Shown in pieces: positions 1 through 13,099 of a DNA stretch of 64,000 nt; within the stretch, counting starts at the first letter, position 1; each line of letters starts with the position of its first letter. The notes beneath the pieces are model-generated. The model made no database searches. It worked only from the letters and a program-made list of their open reading frames with translations, and was not told where the DNA came from. Both the position numbers and the translations under genes were made by a program. Origin of the DNA: Scedosporium boydii (Eukaryota; Ascomycota; Sordariomycetes; Microascales; Microascaceae); contig NJFT01000133.1 in assembly GCA_002221725.1 (NCBI GenBank), positions 47,452 to 111,451 of the forward strand, read 5' to 3'.

Positions 1-1824
1 GATCAAGGGACCTGGGAAAACGTGGACTGAGTCCCGACAACTTCCCTTTGACCCGACATCATCGGAAGGTGGGAAGGCAACAACACCTGATGCCCCGTCA
101 GTCTAACAGTCAAATAACGGCCAAGCAGAAAAAAAAAAAAAGGTACGAAGGCCGAGTCGGGGAAAAGAGGAGACGATGGAAGACCAAGACTCAAAAAGAG
201 CAAGCGGACCATGGGGCCGAGGACCAGGATTAACACCGAACAGGACTAGCGCAATCACAATGCCACCACAATGGTCGATGAGTCTCAATGTCCATCACTG
301 AGGAGGGCTGAGGTTAAAATTGCGATCGCCAAAGCGGATGCAGGACAGTGGGAGGATGGAGGCAAAGGGAGGTCGAGACGGCGTCATTGTCGAATAGAGA
401 GTCGCGCTTGCACAAATATTTGCCAGGGGCACCCGGGATTCTGCCGAGAAGAACCCTTGGCTTGACCTTGAAGAAGACAAGCAAAGTAGCATTGCATTTT
501 GAGCGGTTGAGAAGTTGAGTCTAGCGGAAAAGTGCACTGACATTGACTGACGGGGTCTGGTGTCAGGTACGGCAAAGGGATCAGGGACCACTGAGCCCAA
601 ACTGAACCAGTACCTGAACCAGTGATAGTGGCACCAAGACAATCCGATCCGCCAGCCGTCACCACCCAGGCCCAGCCGCCATGCCATTGCGGTCATCAAG
701 ACCGATCTGGTATCCGGTATCAACACATCTCGACCGTGTTATCCTTCCGCGAATGATTTGTCTTCCATGAGATGAGAGAATCGAGATTATACAAATCCGT
801 CACAGAAGAAACATTCCTACTCTCACCAGAAACGACATCAACTGCCGTCTCAGGTTGACTCTCAACATCACATCGACCTGGTCCTTGTGTGCTCGTGCCT
901 ACAAAGTACATTGAAACACATCAATCCCGTTCCCGCTTCTCAACTGAACCCCGATCTTAGACTTCAGCTCGTTCCCTTTGTACTATCCAATCCACCTAGC
1001 ATCGACAAACACCCCCGCAAGCGCGCTCTGCATGCCCAAAAAAGGAAAATAAGCCTCTCCCGAAAAGCAACTCTCACTCTGCGGCTTGCTGTGATATAGT
1101 AGCACTATTATTATCGAAGGGTTCCGAGTGGAAAAGAAGCACATTCGACCCCAATCCAATGTCGACCGATGTCTGCGATGTGTCCATGTGCCGACCAGAG
1201 ACCCGGTTCCCATCCAATGAATGACCCTCTTTTACCATCACATCTCTGCAGGGCTTACCTGCGCATGGCATGAGGTTGAATTAGTTCATGAATGGAGGAA
1301 AGATATTAACGAACACACCATTAGGAACAAAATGAAGGAGGGCAATCGCATCAGAAAAGTCCAATGAATGAGAAAAGCGAAGAAACCGACGAAATGGCCT
1401 TCGGCGCTTCTCCCCCGCTCGGCGAGTTCGCGATCCGTGAATCAAGCCGAGCTGAGGCGAAACCCCGAAATCGCGACTCGCCTTCTTACCTCCGATCACT
1501 CTGACTTTCAAGATCACCAATTGCATCGAGGTGAAGAAGTGACAGTAACACGGAGGAGCCCGCGAGAACCAGTTTTCAAGCTGTGTAGCGTAGTAGTCTA
1601 TGGTGAATAGATTACCTTCCCTCATCGTCCTCGAAAGAGGGGAGGGACAAAATGGCCGAGGTGCGATGATGTAGTTGATCCCCCATCTAGTAGTAAAACC
1701 CAAACGCCAGCCCGGGAAAATAAACCGAGCCATACGACAAAACCAGAGAAGGAAATATACACAGCAGCGGATTGCAGACGCCACCATAGTCCCTTTATCG
1801 GACCATTCGTCCAAGATAACCCCC
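1..1824. other. Gene-free stretch, 3' flank of lipoyl synthase
   Basis: No reading frame here resembles a known protein or shows paired splice sites. Frames on both strands are short and low in complexity. The part next to 1825 should hold the 3' UTR of the lipoyl synthase gene. Nothing else was recognised. Confidence 0.5.
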
Positions 1825-3189
1825 TTACTGCTCCTTCACTGACTCAACACCCTGCCCCTCCGCGGCAATGACCTCGTTCAACTTCTGACCATCAATTGCC
1901 TTTTGCCCCGCCCGCTTCTTGAGCACGTTCTCGATGAAGGCTTCGCCGGCCTTGTAAGACGAGCGGACGAGTGGCCCGCTCGCGCAGTACAAGAAGCCCA
2001 TCTCCATGGCGCGGTCCCTCCACATGTCGAACTCGTGAGGCGGGATGTATTTCTCCACCTTGAGATGGCGCTTCGTGGGGCGCATGTATTGGCCAAAGGT
2101 GACGACGTCAACGTCGACCTTGCGGAGTTCTGCAATGGTTTACTTCAGTAAGTAACCGGGTAACAACACAACAAAGGAAAGGGGCCGGGGATAGTAGACA
2201 GCTAAGCCGTAAAGACCGAACATACCTCGTAGAGCATCCATCACCTCATGCTCCTGCTCACCAAGACCAAGCATGATGCTCGTCTTCGTAATGATACCCT
2301 CCTTACCCCTAACCCTCTTCACCTCCTCCAACACCTTCAAACTCTGCCTAAACGTCGCCCTCCGATCCCTCACATACGGCGTCAACCCCTCCACCGTCTC
2401 GATATTATGCGCATACACATCCAGCCCACTCTCGGCAACAACCTTCACCATGTCCAGATCCCCACGGAAATCCCCCGTCAGCGCCTCGACCATCAAATCC
2501 GCCCTCTTCGCCTTAATCCTGCGTATCGTCTCCGCGAAATGTCTCGCGCCGCCATCCGCCAAATCATCCCGATCCACGCTCGTGAGCACGACGTAACCCA
2601 GCCCCCACCGACTCAACGCCTCCGCCACGTGCTCCGGCTCGTGCGGATCCAGCGGGGGGGGCTTCCTGTTCGTCTTGACGCTGCAGAAGCGGCAACCGCG
2701 CGTGCACGTGTCGCCCATGAGCATGATGGTCGCCGTCGCCGCGGACTTGCTCGAGCCGCCCCAGCACTCGGATACGTTGGGGCAGCGCGCTTCTTCGCAG
2801 ACCGTGTGCAGGCCGAGGCCGCGCAGGTCGGCCTTGATCTTCTTGTAGTTGTTGTTACCGGAGGGGATCGGGGTTTTGAGCCATTCGGGGAGGCGCGTGA
2901 TGGTCTTCTTGCGGCCGGCGGGTCCGACTTCGGCGGTGCGGAGGGTGTAGGCTTCGGCGGGTGAAAGCGGCGCGGAGGCGGATGAGGTGCCGACGAACTC
3001 GGAGAACGGCGCTACGGTGGTGTCTTTGAAGTAGGTTGGCCGCCGCGCCTTGGTCTGGCCTGATGGCGCTGCCGTCTCGGGGGATTCGCCGGGGATAGTC
3101 GCGAATGATCGGATGGTCGTGGATGACAAATTCGCAGCGAGAGCTCGCCGGAGCGGCGGCTGCAGGCGTTGGAGTGACGCTGGTGACAT
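1825..3189 (-). CDS. LIP5: Lipoyl synthase, mitochondrial (radical SAM)
   Basis: Two exons, 3189-2226 and 2129-1825, with a 96-nt intron (GTATGT donor, TTGCAG acceptor), give 422 residues. The enzyme inserts two sulfurs into the octanoyl chain on lipoate-dependent proteins (PDH E2, OGDH E2, GCV-H) in the mitochondrial matrix. The radical-SAM CxxxCxxC motif is C162-C166-C169 and binds the SAM cluster. The auxiliary cluster motif CX4CX5C is C131-C136-C142. The C-terminal exon carries the RSSY motif that ligates the auxiliary cluster, and the [17 protein letters not shown] block spans the splice junction region. The Arg- and Ser-rich N-terminus (about 30 residues) looks like a mitochondrial targeting peptide. 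Length is normal for fungi. Splicing gives [13 protein letters not shown], which matches the family without a gap. Confidence 0.95.
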
Positions 3190-4731
3190 CGTCGATTGAT
3201 TCTCAAGAGGGAGATTCTGTTGCGGGACGGCGGATTACGGGTCAATGGTCTTGACAGCCAGCGCCCAAAAGCTCTGGTCGTGGGCGTAGCTATCACAATG
3301 CGTGTAAACGGAACTTGATGTGGTGAGGGACCAGCCAGCGAGTTGTGGTTGAGATTTCAATAAAAATTGGCGAGTCGATGATTCGTCAACGTAAATTTTT
3401 GGGGGGGCCCTGTTTCCCGACAACACCCACTGAATCGGGTATCTCCGGCCTAAAACAGTTCCAACCTGCACTGGAATGGCACGGCTCACGCCCCAAGTCG
3501 TGACCAATGATGACTAACAAGGGCGCTGCCCAACAATTGAAGCCGTGCTGTCTGGGTGCTTTCCCCATTCCTCGGGCTCTGTTTGCATTGAGTTTAAGCG
3601 TTCATCAAGCCTCAACCCCTTTTCGGTAGGTCCAAACGCGACACTGATCTCCGAGGGGATTATCAAGACCATCCGGCGATCTTAGTGCATCTTATAGCTT
3701 CAGTTAGAGGCCTATCCATTAAGATGGAGAACATGAAATCATCAAGAAAACGTTTCAACGCCAAAGACTTGGTCCGCCTCCCGGAGGAGACGGACCTCTA
3801 TATTTGACATCTTCCTACTTGCTATTTTCTACCAAAGAAGAAAAACCACCTCCCCCGCTCCAAGTATCAAAAAAAGAAGAAAAGACTCCAATCACACCGT
3901 TCCCTCGCCTCGCTTTCACTTAAACAATGGCCTTAGAAAAACAGAATGGGAAGGGCTAACAAAAAGCCAACATCTCTCAAGCCAAAAGGTCAAAAGCTAA
4001 GGGCTTGAGGATGGGAGAAGAACGTGATTTCAAGAAGGTAGTATAGTTCAGGGGGTATGAAGAAGTACACAGCGCCATCAAGGGTTCCTTTCCTCTCAAT
4101 TTTTTCCGGTCCCGCGGTTCGTTCGTTGGTAAGTGGTCGTGAGGTTTTATGAGCCGACATCACATCCCTATCGAGGGATGTGGGCAACGGCCCTAGGCCC
4201 TCGGCCACTTTCAGGGCGGAATGACGACAAGTCGTCATATAAGAGGCAATGCAGGTAGATTTGGCCAGCCAGGAAACGACCTGTATCAAAAAGAGAATAT
4301 CCGTCGCTCATCCTTCGATTTGATACAGTCGTCTCCTAGAAAACAGGTTCGCACCATCAAGGCGTGGCGGCCCTCCAATGAGGGCATTTTGAAAAGAAAA
4401 AGGGTCAAAAGGTGAAAAAGTGGGTATTCAAAACGAAGAAGAAGCGAAGATGGGTTTTTGGTTGAACAAAGATGAAAGCGGCCCTTGCTTTTTTTTCCGA
4501 GTTCATCGTTGATCTTCGTCAACGTACAGCCCTCATTGTCGTTCATCGTCATGCAGGTAAACAAAGGGAAATAATACTGGATGGACGGATAGGATATTCG
4601 GCGTCGATACGGCTCGAGTTCGGGCTGCATCTTCGACCCAAGATCCCTCCCATTAACAACGTCACGCGCCCGTCCCCTTTCAACTTCCTCCTCTCTCCCC
4701 CCCTTCACTCAAGCCGCGTGAACGGCGACTT
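3190..4731. other. Intergenic: upstream of LIP5, downstream of GPI protein
   Basis: No supportable gene. The left part holds the LIP5 promoter and leader. The right part should hold the 3' UTR of the GPI-protein gene. Pyrimidine and purine tracts occur around 3830-3900 and 4380-4460. Short frames on both strands have no recognisable domain. Confidence 0.5.
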
Positions 4732-5049
4732 TTACATGAGGGCGATAGCAACCATACCAGCGAAGCCGGCAAAGGCAACGTTGGCGACGTCCAGGACGCC
4801 AGCGGCCGAAGAGGATGATTCGGTGGGAGCCTCGCTGGTGGTGGAAGCGGGAGGGCGGACGGTGGTAGAGGCTCCAGTAGGGGCAGACGACGTGATGGTA
4901 CCGTTGGAGAAGGCAGTCTCGGTGTACTTGCTGAGAGTGACGGTCTTGGTGAGAGTGGTGGTCGAGGTGAGCGTGGTGGTGGTGGTAGCCTCCTGGGCCA
5001 TGGCAAGCATGGGGAGGATGACAGCGGACACGAGGGTGAAGAGCTTCAT
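4732..5049 (-). CDS. Small Ser/Thr-rich secreted protein, predicted GPI-anchored
   Basis: Single exon, 105 residues. An upstream in-frame ATG exists at 5106, but 5049 was chosen because it has a good context (CAAG before ATG) and starts directly with a signal peptide, MKLFTLVSAVILPMLAMA, likely cleaved before QEA. The mature part is dominated by Thr and Ser, including a TTTTT stretch, and has one N-glycosylation sequon (NGT). The C-terminus has a small-residue SSSSAAG region followed by a hydrophobic tail ending IALM, the layout of a GPI attachment signal. The family is typical of cell-wall or plasma-membrane surface proteins of filamentous fungi; no enzymatic function is visible. The upstream region on its coding strand is CT-rich, as in strongly expressed fungal genes. 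The product class is fairly safe, the role unknown. Confidence 0.75.
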   Translation of the reverse strand: MKLFTLVSAVILPMLAMAQEATTTTTLTSTTTLTKTVTLSKYTETAFSNGTITSSAPTGASTTVRPPASTTSEAPTESSSSAAGVLDVANVAFAGFAGMVAIALM

Positions 5050-5760
5050 CTTGACGGCTAATCCACAAACGACCTTCTCTTTTCTTCCTTCTAGGAATTC
5101 GTTCAAGATGGAGAATGGATCGACTTGATCGAACTAAAGCGCCAAAAAGGTCCAAGCGATGGATGTTCCTGTTCGACGAACGTTGGGTTATGTTTCGAGT
5201 GGCTTATAAGCGCGAAGAGTTTGCCAGCGTGTGTGTTTGGGTGAGTGGTTTCGTGAGAGAGATCTCGAGTATAAGAGTTTCCAGTTATAAAGCAGGTTGT
5301 ACGATTGGAATGGACTTTGCCAACGAAGCCCTATGGGTTTGCTCAAAAAGAACAAGTTTTGCGAAAAGAATGGACGGACTTGCGAACTCAGGATCGTGAT
5401 AGTGAAAGGGAGAAGGAGAATAAGAGGAGGTGTGGACGAAAAGAGAGGGCGAGCAGGGACATGATAATAACAGGCACAAAGACCACAAGCGCAGGGCAGG
5501 AAATGAGAGAGAGCGCCCGAGATTGTGAAGGGAGGGGGGTGTGTGTGGTGCGTGTAAGTAGAGTAGTGCCGTGTGGGAAATTCCTTGAGGACCAGGGGGT
5601 GCGTGCTTTGGTGTCGCAATAGGTTTGGAGGGGGTGTCTCGATGGACGGGTGAGAAGATGTGGTCCAACCAGACGAAAGCGAAGGAGAAATTGGACTTTC
5701 GAAGCATTTTTTCCCTTCCCTCTCGGGTCGATGCAGACGTACCACCCTGTGCCAAAGTCG
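5050..5760 (-). promoter_or_regulatory. Pyrimidine-rich promoter/leader of the GPI protein gene
   Basis: Read on the minus strand, this stretch is rich in C and T, with several TTTCTC/CTTTCC runs. TATA-like TTATAAG lies at about 5207-5213, with TATAA-like sequence near 5270-5295, within 250 nt of the ATG at 5049. CT-rich tracts before the start are common in highly expressed fungal genes. The assignment is an inference from composition and position. Confidence 0.4.
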
Positions 5761-8700
5761 CGACGATGGGCGGGCGTTGGCCGAGGGTGGTGCCGACTTT
5801 GCTCGAGGACGCTAATACCGAAGAAGCAGCCCTGAGCCTTTCTCATGGTCCGTCCGTTCTGTATCCTGTATCCACAGCAGCCACAGCCTGGGGGTCTGAC
5901 GACAATGCGAGTTTGAGAAGAAAAGGAAAGACGTCGTCTCCTCACTTGGCTTAGACTAAGTACATAACAGTACCTCTCCATGGCTCTTTTTGGTGATAGC
6001 TTCGACCAGATACTCACAGAGGAGGATGTACATGATTGTACACTATTAAAGTCGGTGCCAGGATGCCCTGTCAGAAGGCGGTCTCCATTGTTTCCATGAA
6101 TTGAAGAATACCCTCGGTATCATTAGCCAGCAATATTACCAGCAACAGACGAGATTTCACGCCCGAGAGTCCTTCCGAGGCCGTCGTCGAGATCAATTGA
6201 TGCGCAACAAAGTATATAGATCTACATCTCCACTAGACAACGGCGGCAGATGTCGTTGAAATGAGCAAATCAATGGGTCTTCTCGATGGACCGATCTACA
6301 CCATCTAATATTGATTGGTATCCACCGATGCGTTGCACTCTGATTGAGATAGAGCATTGAGCTTAGCGGAGTGTGCGTGTGCGCTCTGGTGGCTGCGATT
6401 CACCAGGGCATGTACTTCCACAGTGGCGTGGGAGGCAAACCCAGAGCATCCAGGTCCTTTACGCTGGCGCCATCGCAGTCGCATCGCTCATCTTCTACCA
6501 CTAGACAGATGAATTGGGGCTTTGCGAAGCAGATAAAATAATATAATAGAGGCGACGACGGCTGTTCTATCGATCTGTCCACCAAGGGCCTGATTCCCCG
6601 GGGCGCAACAGAATCGGTAATTTCTCGTCGATGAATCGCAGGTCGAACAATCTTTATCTGCGCCTGATAGCGCAAATACATTGCAGCTCGACCATCCCAC
6701 TTTCCGCAAATTATCGCAATTCTTCCCTCGTCTCGTGGGGTGGACAGTGGGCCACCGATGCTATGCTGTGTGTGTTAAGGTGTAACTGACAAGGGTTCTG
6801 GCCCAGCTAAGGGGCAATGGGGGGCCAGAAGAGATCCATATCCAAGGGGCTTGATGGTCTGGTGGACACTTTTTCTCACGGTACTTTGTCCCTGTAAAAT
6901 GAGCAACAGGCACTTAAAGACTTTAAAGAGCCCCGCTAGTAAAATCTGGGGTTCGCTTGGTCGATTCGGTCGTCGCAAGTGTTCTCGTCTAGTTCGAAAT
7001 CCCTGTCGAGGGTGGCCATCGTGAGAGGTGCGCAATTTCCAGATCCACTTTTTTGGTTGATTGGCTTCTCGCATCTTGCAATTGAATGGTCCGTTCCATG
7101 GATGTGCGCTCGGGTGATGGATGAGCATTGGATGGTGAGTGATGGACGAGATGGGAGATGGGAGATGGGTGATAGGGTTCTCGGAGGATACATTGGAGGT
7201 ACTTTGAGGAAGTCGCCGAAATGCGCGTAATCAGGCGGTACCTTGCAAGGTACACTACTCAACTCAATCCAGGTACCTCCCTCTGTCCACCTTGAGCGTG
7301 TGGCCCGTTGAATTACACTTCCCCCGTTCCTGCATTCTCGTGCCTGGCGCCAGACCGAATAAGGTGAAATCGTCACATCCGTTCCTGGCACCAGGCTCCA
7401 TCCAAGTTGGCACCGGGGCGTACTCGTCAAAACTTTGGAAGGTCTCAGAATCCGGGCGGTCGACGAAGCGGACAAAGAATGGATCCTCGGCGGTCTGTGG
7501 TCTGTGGTGAAATAAGGTCAAGGTTGATGGACCAACGAATTTGCAGAGTCTGTCCAGGGGTGTTACGGTTTAATGCTTCTCCTTGACTCTTCGTCGACTC
7601 GAGTGTGCGAGCCAGAGAGAGAGCAATGAAGCCCAAGATCATCCCCCGCCACATGGACCATTGCCATTCGCGCCACGCGATCTTGCGCAGTCATACTTGA
7701 GTTGACATGCCAGGAAGGCGACATCGCAAAGGACACCCGAAGATCAGATATCTACTAGAACTACCATGGATTTCCAGGAATACCATAGATTGATCCCACT
7801 TTGATTTACATCGCTCCCGCAATGCATTCCATTGACCGACTCCGGGTCATCTCACTCTTTCAAATCCTCCGCTCTTTCTTTGCCTTTTCTCCCGATGCCG
7901 CGCCCCATGCCTTGGCGGCTATTTTATCCAAATTGTTTCAGTTCCCTGCAATCGCGGCCTGTTGATGAGGCTATACACTACTACTACGGCCGGGTGTGCC
8001 TCCAATCAAGGTCAGGAAATGGAGTGAAGGAAAAAAAAATCCATTCGCTTCTTTGTGTGCTTTTCTTAGTGCTGCTCTTGCTGTGTCCGTGGCTCCTTTG
8101 TAGGCTTAGCCGGCATTCCCTTAGTTGCCACACCACACCCAGTCCCATTCTTCCTTTCAGACGCGCAGAGGGAATGTCAGCTTGCATCGGCGCACGTCGG
8201 ACTGACCTCGTCCTCGGTAAGACAAGCGAAGTGTGGAATAAATAGCTTCTTGGGATTCTCACGACCGGTGTATTTCTCCTGTTCGGACGGGAGCCTGCTT
8301 ATCAGATGAGAACCATGGGCGGCGGTGAGAATCCTGTGATCCGTCTTACCACCCAGAACTATTTCGTAGTGTGTGATAGCAAAGTTTTCATGAGACCCGG
8401 ACCAAGAATAGCCTGGCTGCTATTACTTCATAGGATCCATTTCCCCCATGCTCTCAGCCTTCTAAGCCACCGACCTGGACCCCTCCAGAACCCAACTATC
8501 CCGTTAGGGCATCCTTCGCGTGTCTGGGTGGATTTGGCCGTTTCAACGGCTGGTGGCTTCCTTGTGGGACACTGGTGGACAGAGCAAGGATGAAGCTCAG
8601 CTCTCGAGGCTGTGGTGCCCCGACGAAAAGACTCTACCCGTCTTCGTATTAGCGGATGCCGACAGTAATGTCGCCATTCCCACGCTTCGAACACAAGCCT

Positions 8701-10418
8701 CCCTCCTAGGGTCACAAAGAAAAAGCCAATCCGCGGGCATCCATATCATTCAAACCGGGATATGGCTTGAACTCAAGAGGATACTCCCAGTCTCACAAGT
8801 AATAAATGCAGAGTAGCTATCTCTGCAGTCTCCCGAAAGCCCAACATACAAGTAATGCACCATCTCCTTGCCCGGCGGATCCGAGTCTCTCCGAGGGTCC
8901 TTTGAGCAATATATTCCGGAGCCCGGAGCAACGGCAGTTGTTATTGAAGGCAATCTCAGCAGCTCGCAGTCCGAGATAATGTAGAGCCCCCTCCTGTAAA
9001 AAAGGACCTCTGCAGAATAGTTCTGTGGGATATCCGTGGCCAGGTGCACAGCCGCCATGCGTTTTGCCAAGACCGCTTGCTTTCTATTTCCTGGAGCGCC
9101 ACAGGCTATTATTGCCCTACGCTTGAGTCAGGAATACCATGCAGAAATCGAAAGCAGGATGGGGGCCGTCTTAGGTTAAGGAGCTAGCCTGGAGTAAAAA
9201 TCCTTCCCTATGGATGGATATCTTGGAAGTTAGAAAGGACTGCTGGAGGGGTGTCCATCTCCCTTTTGGTTCTGGTGAGACAAGAAGCTTGGGCCGTAGA
9301 ATTTTCGGCATGACAGAGGGCGGATCTCATCTTTTGAGTCGTGAAGCAACTTATATGTGCCTCTACGGCACGGTGCGGTCACTTCTTCTGTGGGCGGTTG
9401 CTTTTGCGCCTGTCTTGTAGCCCCCATCGCCATCGCGTGCATGATTAGGAACAGCACGAGCATCGTTCAGCGGAAGATGGTAGTTCTGAAGTGAGGCGAA
9501 ATGACTCGGACGCGGATACTCTCATTTCCCACAAATCCCCAGTGTTATCTCAGGCCCAGAGATAGTGAGATTATCTGTGAGCGTTTAGAATTTTTAGTAT
9601 GCCACCACCCTCGACAATGTCTCACTTTCATCCCAAATATTCCTCTGGGATATATAAGTCAATCGCTCGTCTGGGAGTCTTGCGGTATTGGTTCAAAGTA
9701 CGAACAGGTTTGGGCCAAGGCAAGCTTCTCCGTGTGTAGCCTTCGATTCCAGAACCTACAGGTTTAACACAAGGCTCCTGTTCAAAGAATATCCACCTTT
9801 AAACAAGCCATATTTCGCTATATCGGCGATTCACCATGTGTCTGAATATGTCGTCTCTGGCCGGATTCTTAAAATGGGTCCCTGATTGTAAATGATCATT
9901 TCCCAAGCCCAGATGGCCCTCCCTTCCAGTCGACCAATCCGGCAATATGGAACCCATGATCGGGCTCCCGATATATACACTGAAGTTTCGTATTTCCACG
10001 TATGAAAAAAGAAAAAAAAAAAGTTAATTTCTCATTAAACTCTTCAAGAATCTTTCTTGGTGATGGTGACTTCCGTGATGTGTGATGTTGGTCAAGTTGA
10101 CGCGCACAGACCGAATGGGCCGTTGGTGGGGGTTCGTCATTGTTGACTTCACTTCATCTCATCCATCAAACACCAAACCGCGACAAAACGACGAACATTC
10201 TCCAACCCAAATCCTCTACGACCGCCATCGCCATCGCCATCGCCATCGCCAACGCTCCATTCCCTACATAAAGGCGCCACTGAACCGAAGGAGCGGATTT
10301 CGAAAGCCCAATTCAACAAATCTGCCCGATTCCCGGCGCACGCGACCAAGCGGTGCCCCGCCACGTCCCAAACCACCGCCCCTCCCTCCACATTCAACCA
10401 CCACCAAAAGGGAACAAA
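5761..10418. other. Long gene-free block
   Basis: About 4.7 kb with no frame that resembles a known protein. The longest frames (for example minus 8750-9070, 106 codons, no signal peptide or domain) are compatible with chance. A (GCCATC)n microsatellite lies near its right edge, in the leader of the next gene. I see nothing else I can support. Confidence 0.45.
10224..10251 (+). repeat. (GCCATC)n microsatellite
   Basis: Four and a half perfect hexamer units, about 170 nt before the SPC19 start codon, probably in its promoter or 5' leader. Confidence 0.9.
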
Positions 10419-11052
10419 ATGTCCAGCCAAAATATCGCAACATATAACGACTGTGTCGCCTCCCTCCGCACATCCCTCAACTTCCTCGAGTCCTCCGTCG
10501 AAACTCTCGGCAACGGTGTCTCCGACTTCCCTCGCCTCATCACCATCCTCAAGACCGTCCGCGTACGTTTCTCTCCTCCCAGATCGAATACCGCCCTCTC
10601 CAACGACACCCCTAAAGAACATAAAAGCAAAGAATATTATAGAAAGAACATAAAATTAACGCTACACATAACAGCACTACGAACTCATTCCCCAACCCAC
10701 TCTCGCCGCAGCAGAAGCATCCCTCCGCGACGAAATCGGCCCGTACATTTCCCTCCTCCTCGACCGCGCCGACCGCCAGCTCCAGCGCCGAGAGAGACGC
10801 ATAGAGACGCTGAAGGCCCGCGCAGAGCTCCAGCATGGCCGCCTGGCGGAAGGTTCTTCCTCCTCCTCTTTAGGGAATAAGACGAGACGAGGGGCCGCGT
10901 CGGCGACGGCGGGCAGGAAGCTCGGGGGGGATGAGAAGTTCAGGGCGAGGGTTATAAGGCAGAAGAAGGAGGCGTTAAAGTACAGCGTTGAGAGGTTAGA
11001 GTTGGAGGTATTGCAGAAAGAGAGGGAATTAAGAAAGAGGCTAGACAGTTAA
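10419..11052 (+). CDS. SPC19: DASH/Dam1 complex subunit Spc19
   Basis: Two exons, 10419-10562 and 10675-11052, with a 112-nt intron (GTACGT donor, AACAG acceptor), give 173 residues. Spc19 is a subunit of the fungal DASH ring, which couples kinetochores to microtubules in mitosis. Exon 1 has the family start with CVASLRTSLNFLESSVETL and DFPRL; the splice creates VR-HYELIPQPTLAAAEASL, the best-conserved family block, followed by a DEIGPYISLLLDRAD helix and LKARAEL. The C-terminus (about residues 130-173) is a charged Lys/Glu-rich coiled coil. Only the downstream ATG (10419), not the in-frame ATG at 10353, gives the usual family N-terminus. Convergent with SHO1, 2 kb away. Length is normal for the family. 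Confidence 0.9.
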
Positions 11053-13099
11053 AATATCCACAATAACAAGATATCATCCTCAATCACACCAGCAAATCAT
11101 TTATACGACAGCGCTCTATCTATATACATCTTACTCTCAAGAGATAAGAACAAAAATATAAATTATAAAATTAGATTTAAAAAATCCCTTTCTCCAACTC
11201 CATCCTTCTCCTCCGATGCCCCTATCATCGGGGGGCCTCGCGGGGCTGATCGGCTAGGAAATCCTGTCTAGCCACTTTACGGTAAGGGTGACGGCTTGCT
11301 CCCGAGATTTCATGTATATATATATATATATATATATATGGCTATTGAAGCCGGTTTGAGGGAGGCGGGAAGAGGGAAGGTGTTCCCGTAGATGTTGGCT
11401 AGGTGGAAGGAGGGAGATTGCTCCTGCAAGACTTGGTAGACAATGAGAAGCTGTGACCAGGGGTTGGATATCGCACCCCTCGGCGGCCTACTCATACACG
11501 TATCGCTGCCACCGGCTAGAGGCATTGATGATCTCAACATCTTTCCTTCAATGTCTGAAGTTCCCCGGCCTATCCAAGCTACCCGACTGCTTAGACCACT
11601 CACCTCTCACTCTCCCCAGTCCCCATTTCCTCGATCGTACCAGCTCTCAAGCTAGGTGAAAGGCTGCAAACACTTACAGACTGAGATATGGTCCGTAAGC
11701 TTGCGCTCTTCGCCGGCATCGCGGTAGTCATGGCCTTGAGCTTCAAAGGCGCGCCCTATGATGGGGTTGAGTCCAGTATCCGTATCCGTCGGCATCGGTA
11801 CATTTAAGTCAGGCCTCCATCATGAAGTGTCTCGTTCCCTAAGTCGTGGCGGGTATCACCGCAATCTACACAGTTCTTAATATCGTCCTCGCCAGCCGGG
11901 ATCTCAACTCCCATCCGTCCTTCCTAGGAAAATGCTGCCCACTTCGACAGTTTTCACACACCTCATCTTTGGACGGTGTTGTTTTATCCGGAAGAACTAG
12001 AGCCTTCATTGGAATTAGTTCACATTCTGATTCTCGGTCGAGTCTTGGCTCATCGTCACTCGCATCAAGCCAAGAAAGGCAAAAGGTTCCACTCACATTT
12101 CGTACAGTTTGATATTGGAATCCCTAGTATGTAGAAACGTCGTCGTGTCTTCGGAATGAAATCAATGCGTCCGCATAAGCTTATTTCTTTTTTGACCCAG
12201 AGAATGGCGCCTTTCACACAGCCCGGGTGGTTCGTCGGAATCTCTTCCGTGTGTTATTCTTACCTCGGTTCTCCTTCCCCTGTATATAAAAGATGAAGAC
12301 TCTCTTTACTGCACCAAAATGCCGTATGACCGGCGCTGAACCGTGATTGCCATAGCGGCTGTCGATTCAAAGATGGGAGAAGGCCTTCTTCGCCCGATGG
12401 CCGTAAACCAGATACACCGTATCAAACGGGGTTGCGGAAGACAACATGGTAGTTTTGAATTACAAGTTCATGTTGGGTATCCCATAGACTTCCGCATACA
12501 TAGGAACGAGATCAGACTACTGAAACGCAAAGGTTGTCGGTAATGAATGAGTATGTAGGAATGAATATAGAGAATGGTGTACGAAGGAAATAGTGGCTTG
12601 AAGCGGCGCGACGACCAGGCCCCAGCAACGATATGACGATTCACCCAGTGCCAGAGACAAACGAGTGGGCTCAAACTTGGATTCGAAAAGCATCGTTATG
12701 TTCTTTGCATGTTTACCCAGATATACTCCGTTGATAATAATAAAAATGAAATACAGCTCACAATCCCACGTTGCCTACCCTATCGGTTCCCTCCTGGGCT
12801 GTTGGTATCATCTTCTAAGACGTCGGGATGTTCGTCCCCCCAACAGAAATCATAGAGCGGATATCGCCCATTAATCGTTTGAGAGCGGCCGCAACAGTAA
12901 TCCCTTTTCCAGCGCCCCCACCGAACAGAAGAAAGGAAAAATAAAAGAGAGGAAGAATCAAGACAATGATCGAATTTTGAAACAGAAGAATATGTCAAGA
13001 AACCACACTCGGGCGCACACATGCCTCGAGTATAGAAGAAGTAATGTTAGAACAAAGGGAAACGGATCAAGTCATTACAGTATCGACCGTAGTCGTAGT
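11053..13099. other. Intergenic between convergent SPC19 and SHO1
   Basis: Both neighbouring genes end into this 2-kb region, so it should contain two 3' UTRs. It holds a TA dinucleotide run at 11315-11339. No coding region was recognised. Confidence 0.5.
11315..11339 (+). repeat. (TA)12 microsatellite
   Basis: Uninterrupted alternating TA run of 25 nt, about 260 nt beyond the SPC19 stop codon. Confidence 0.95.
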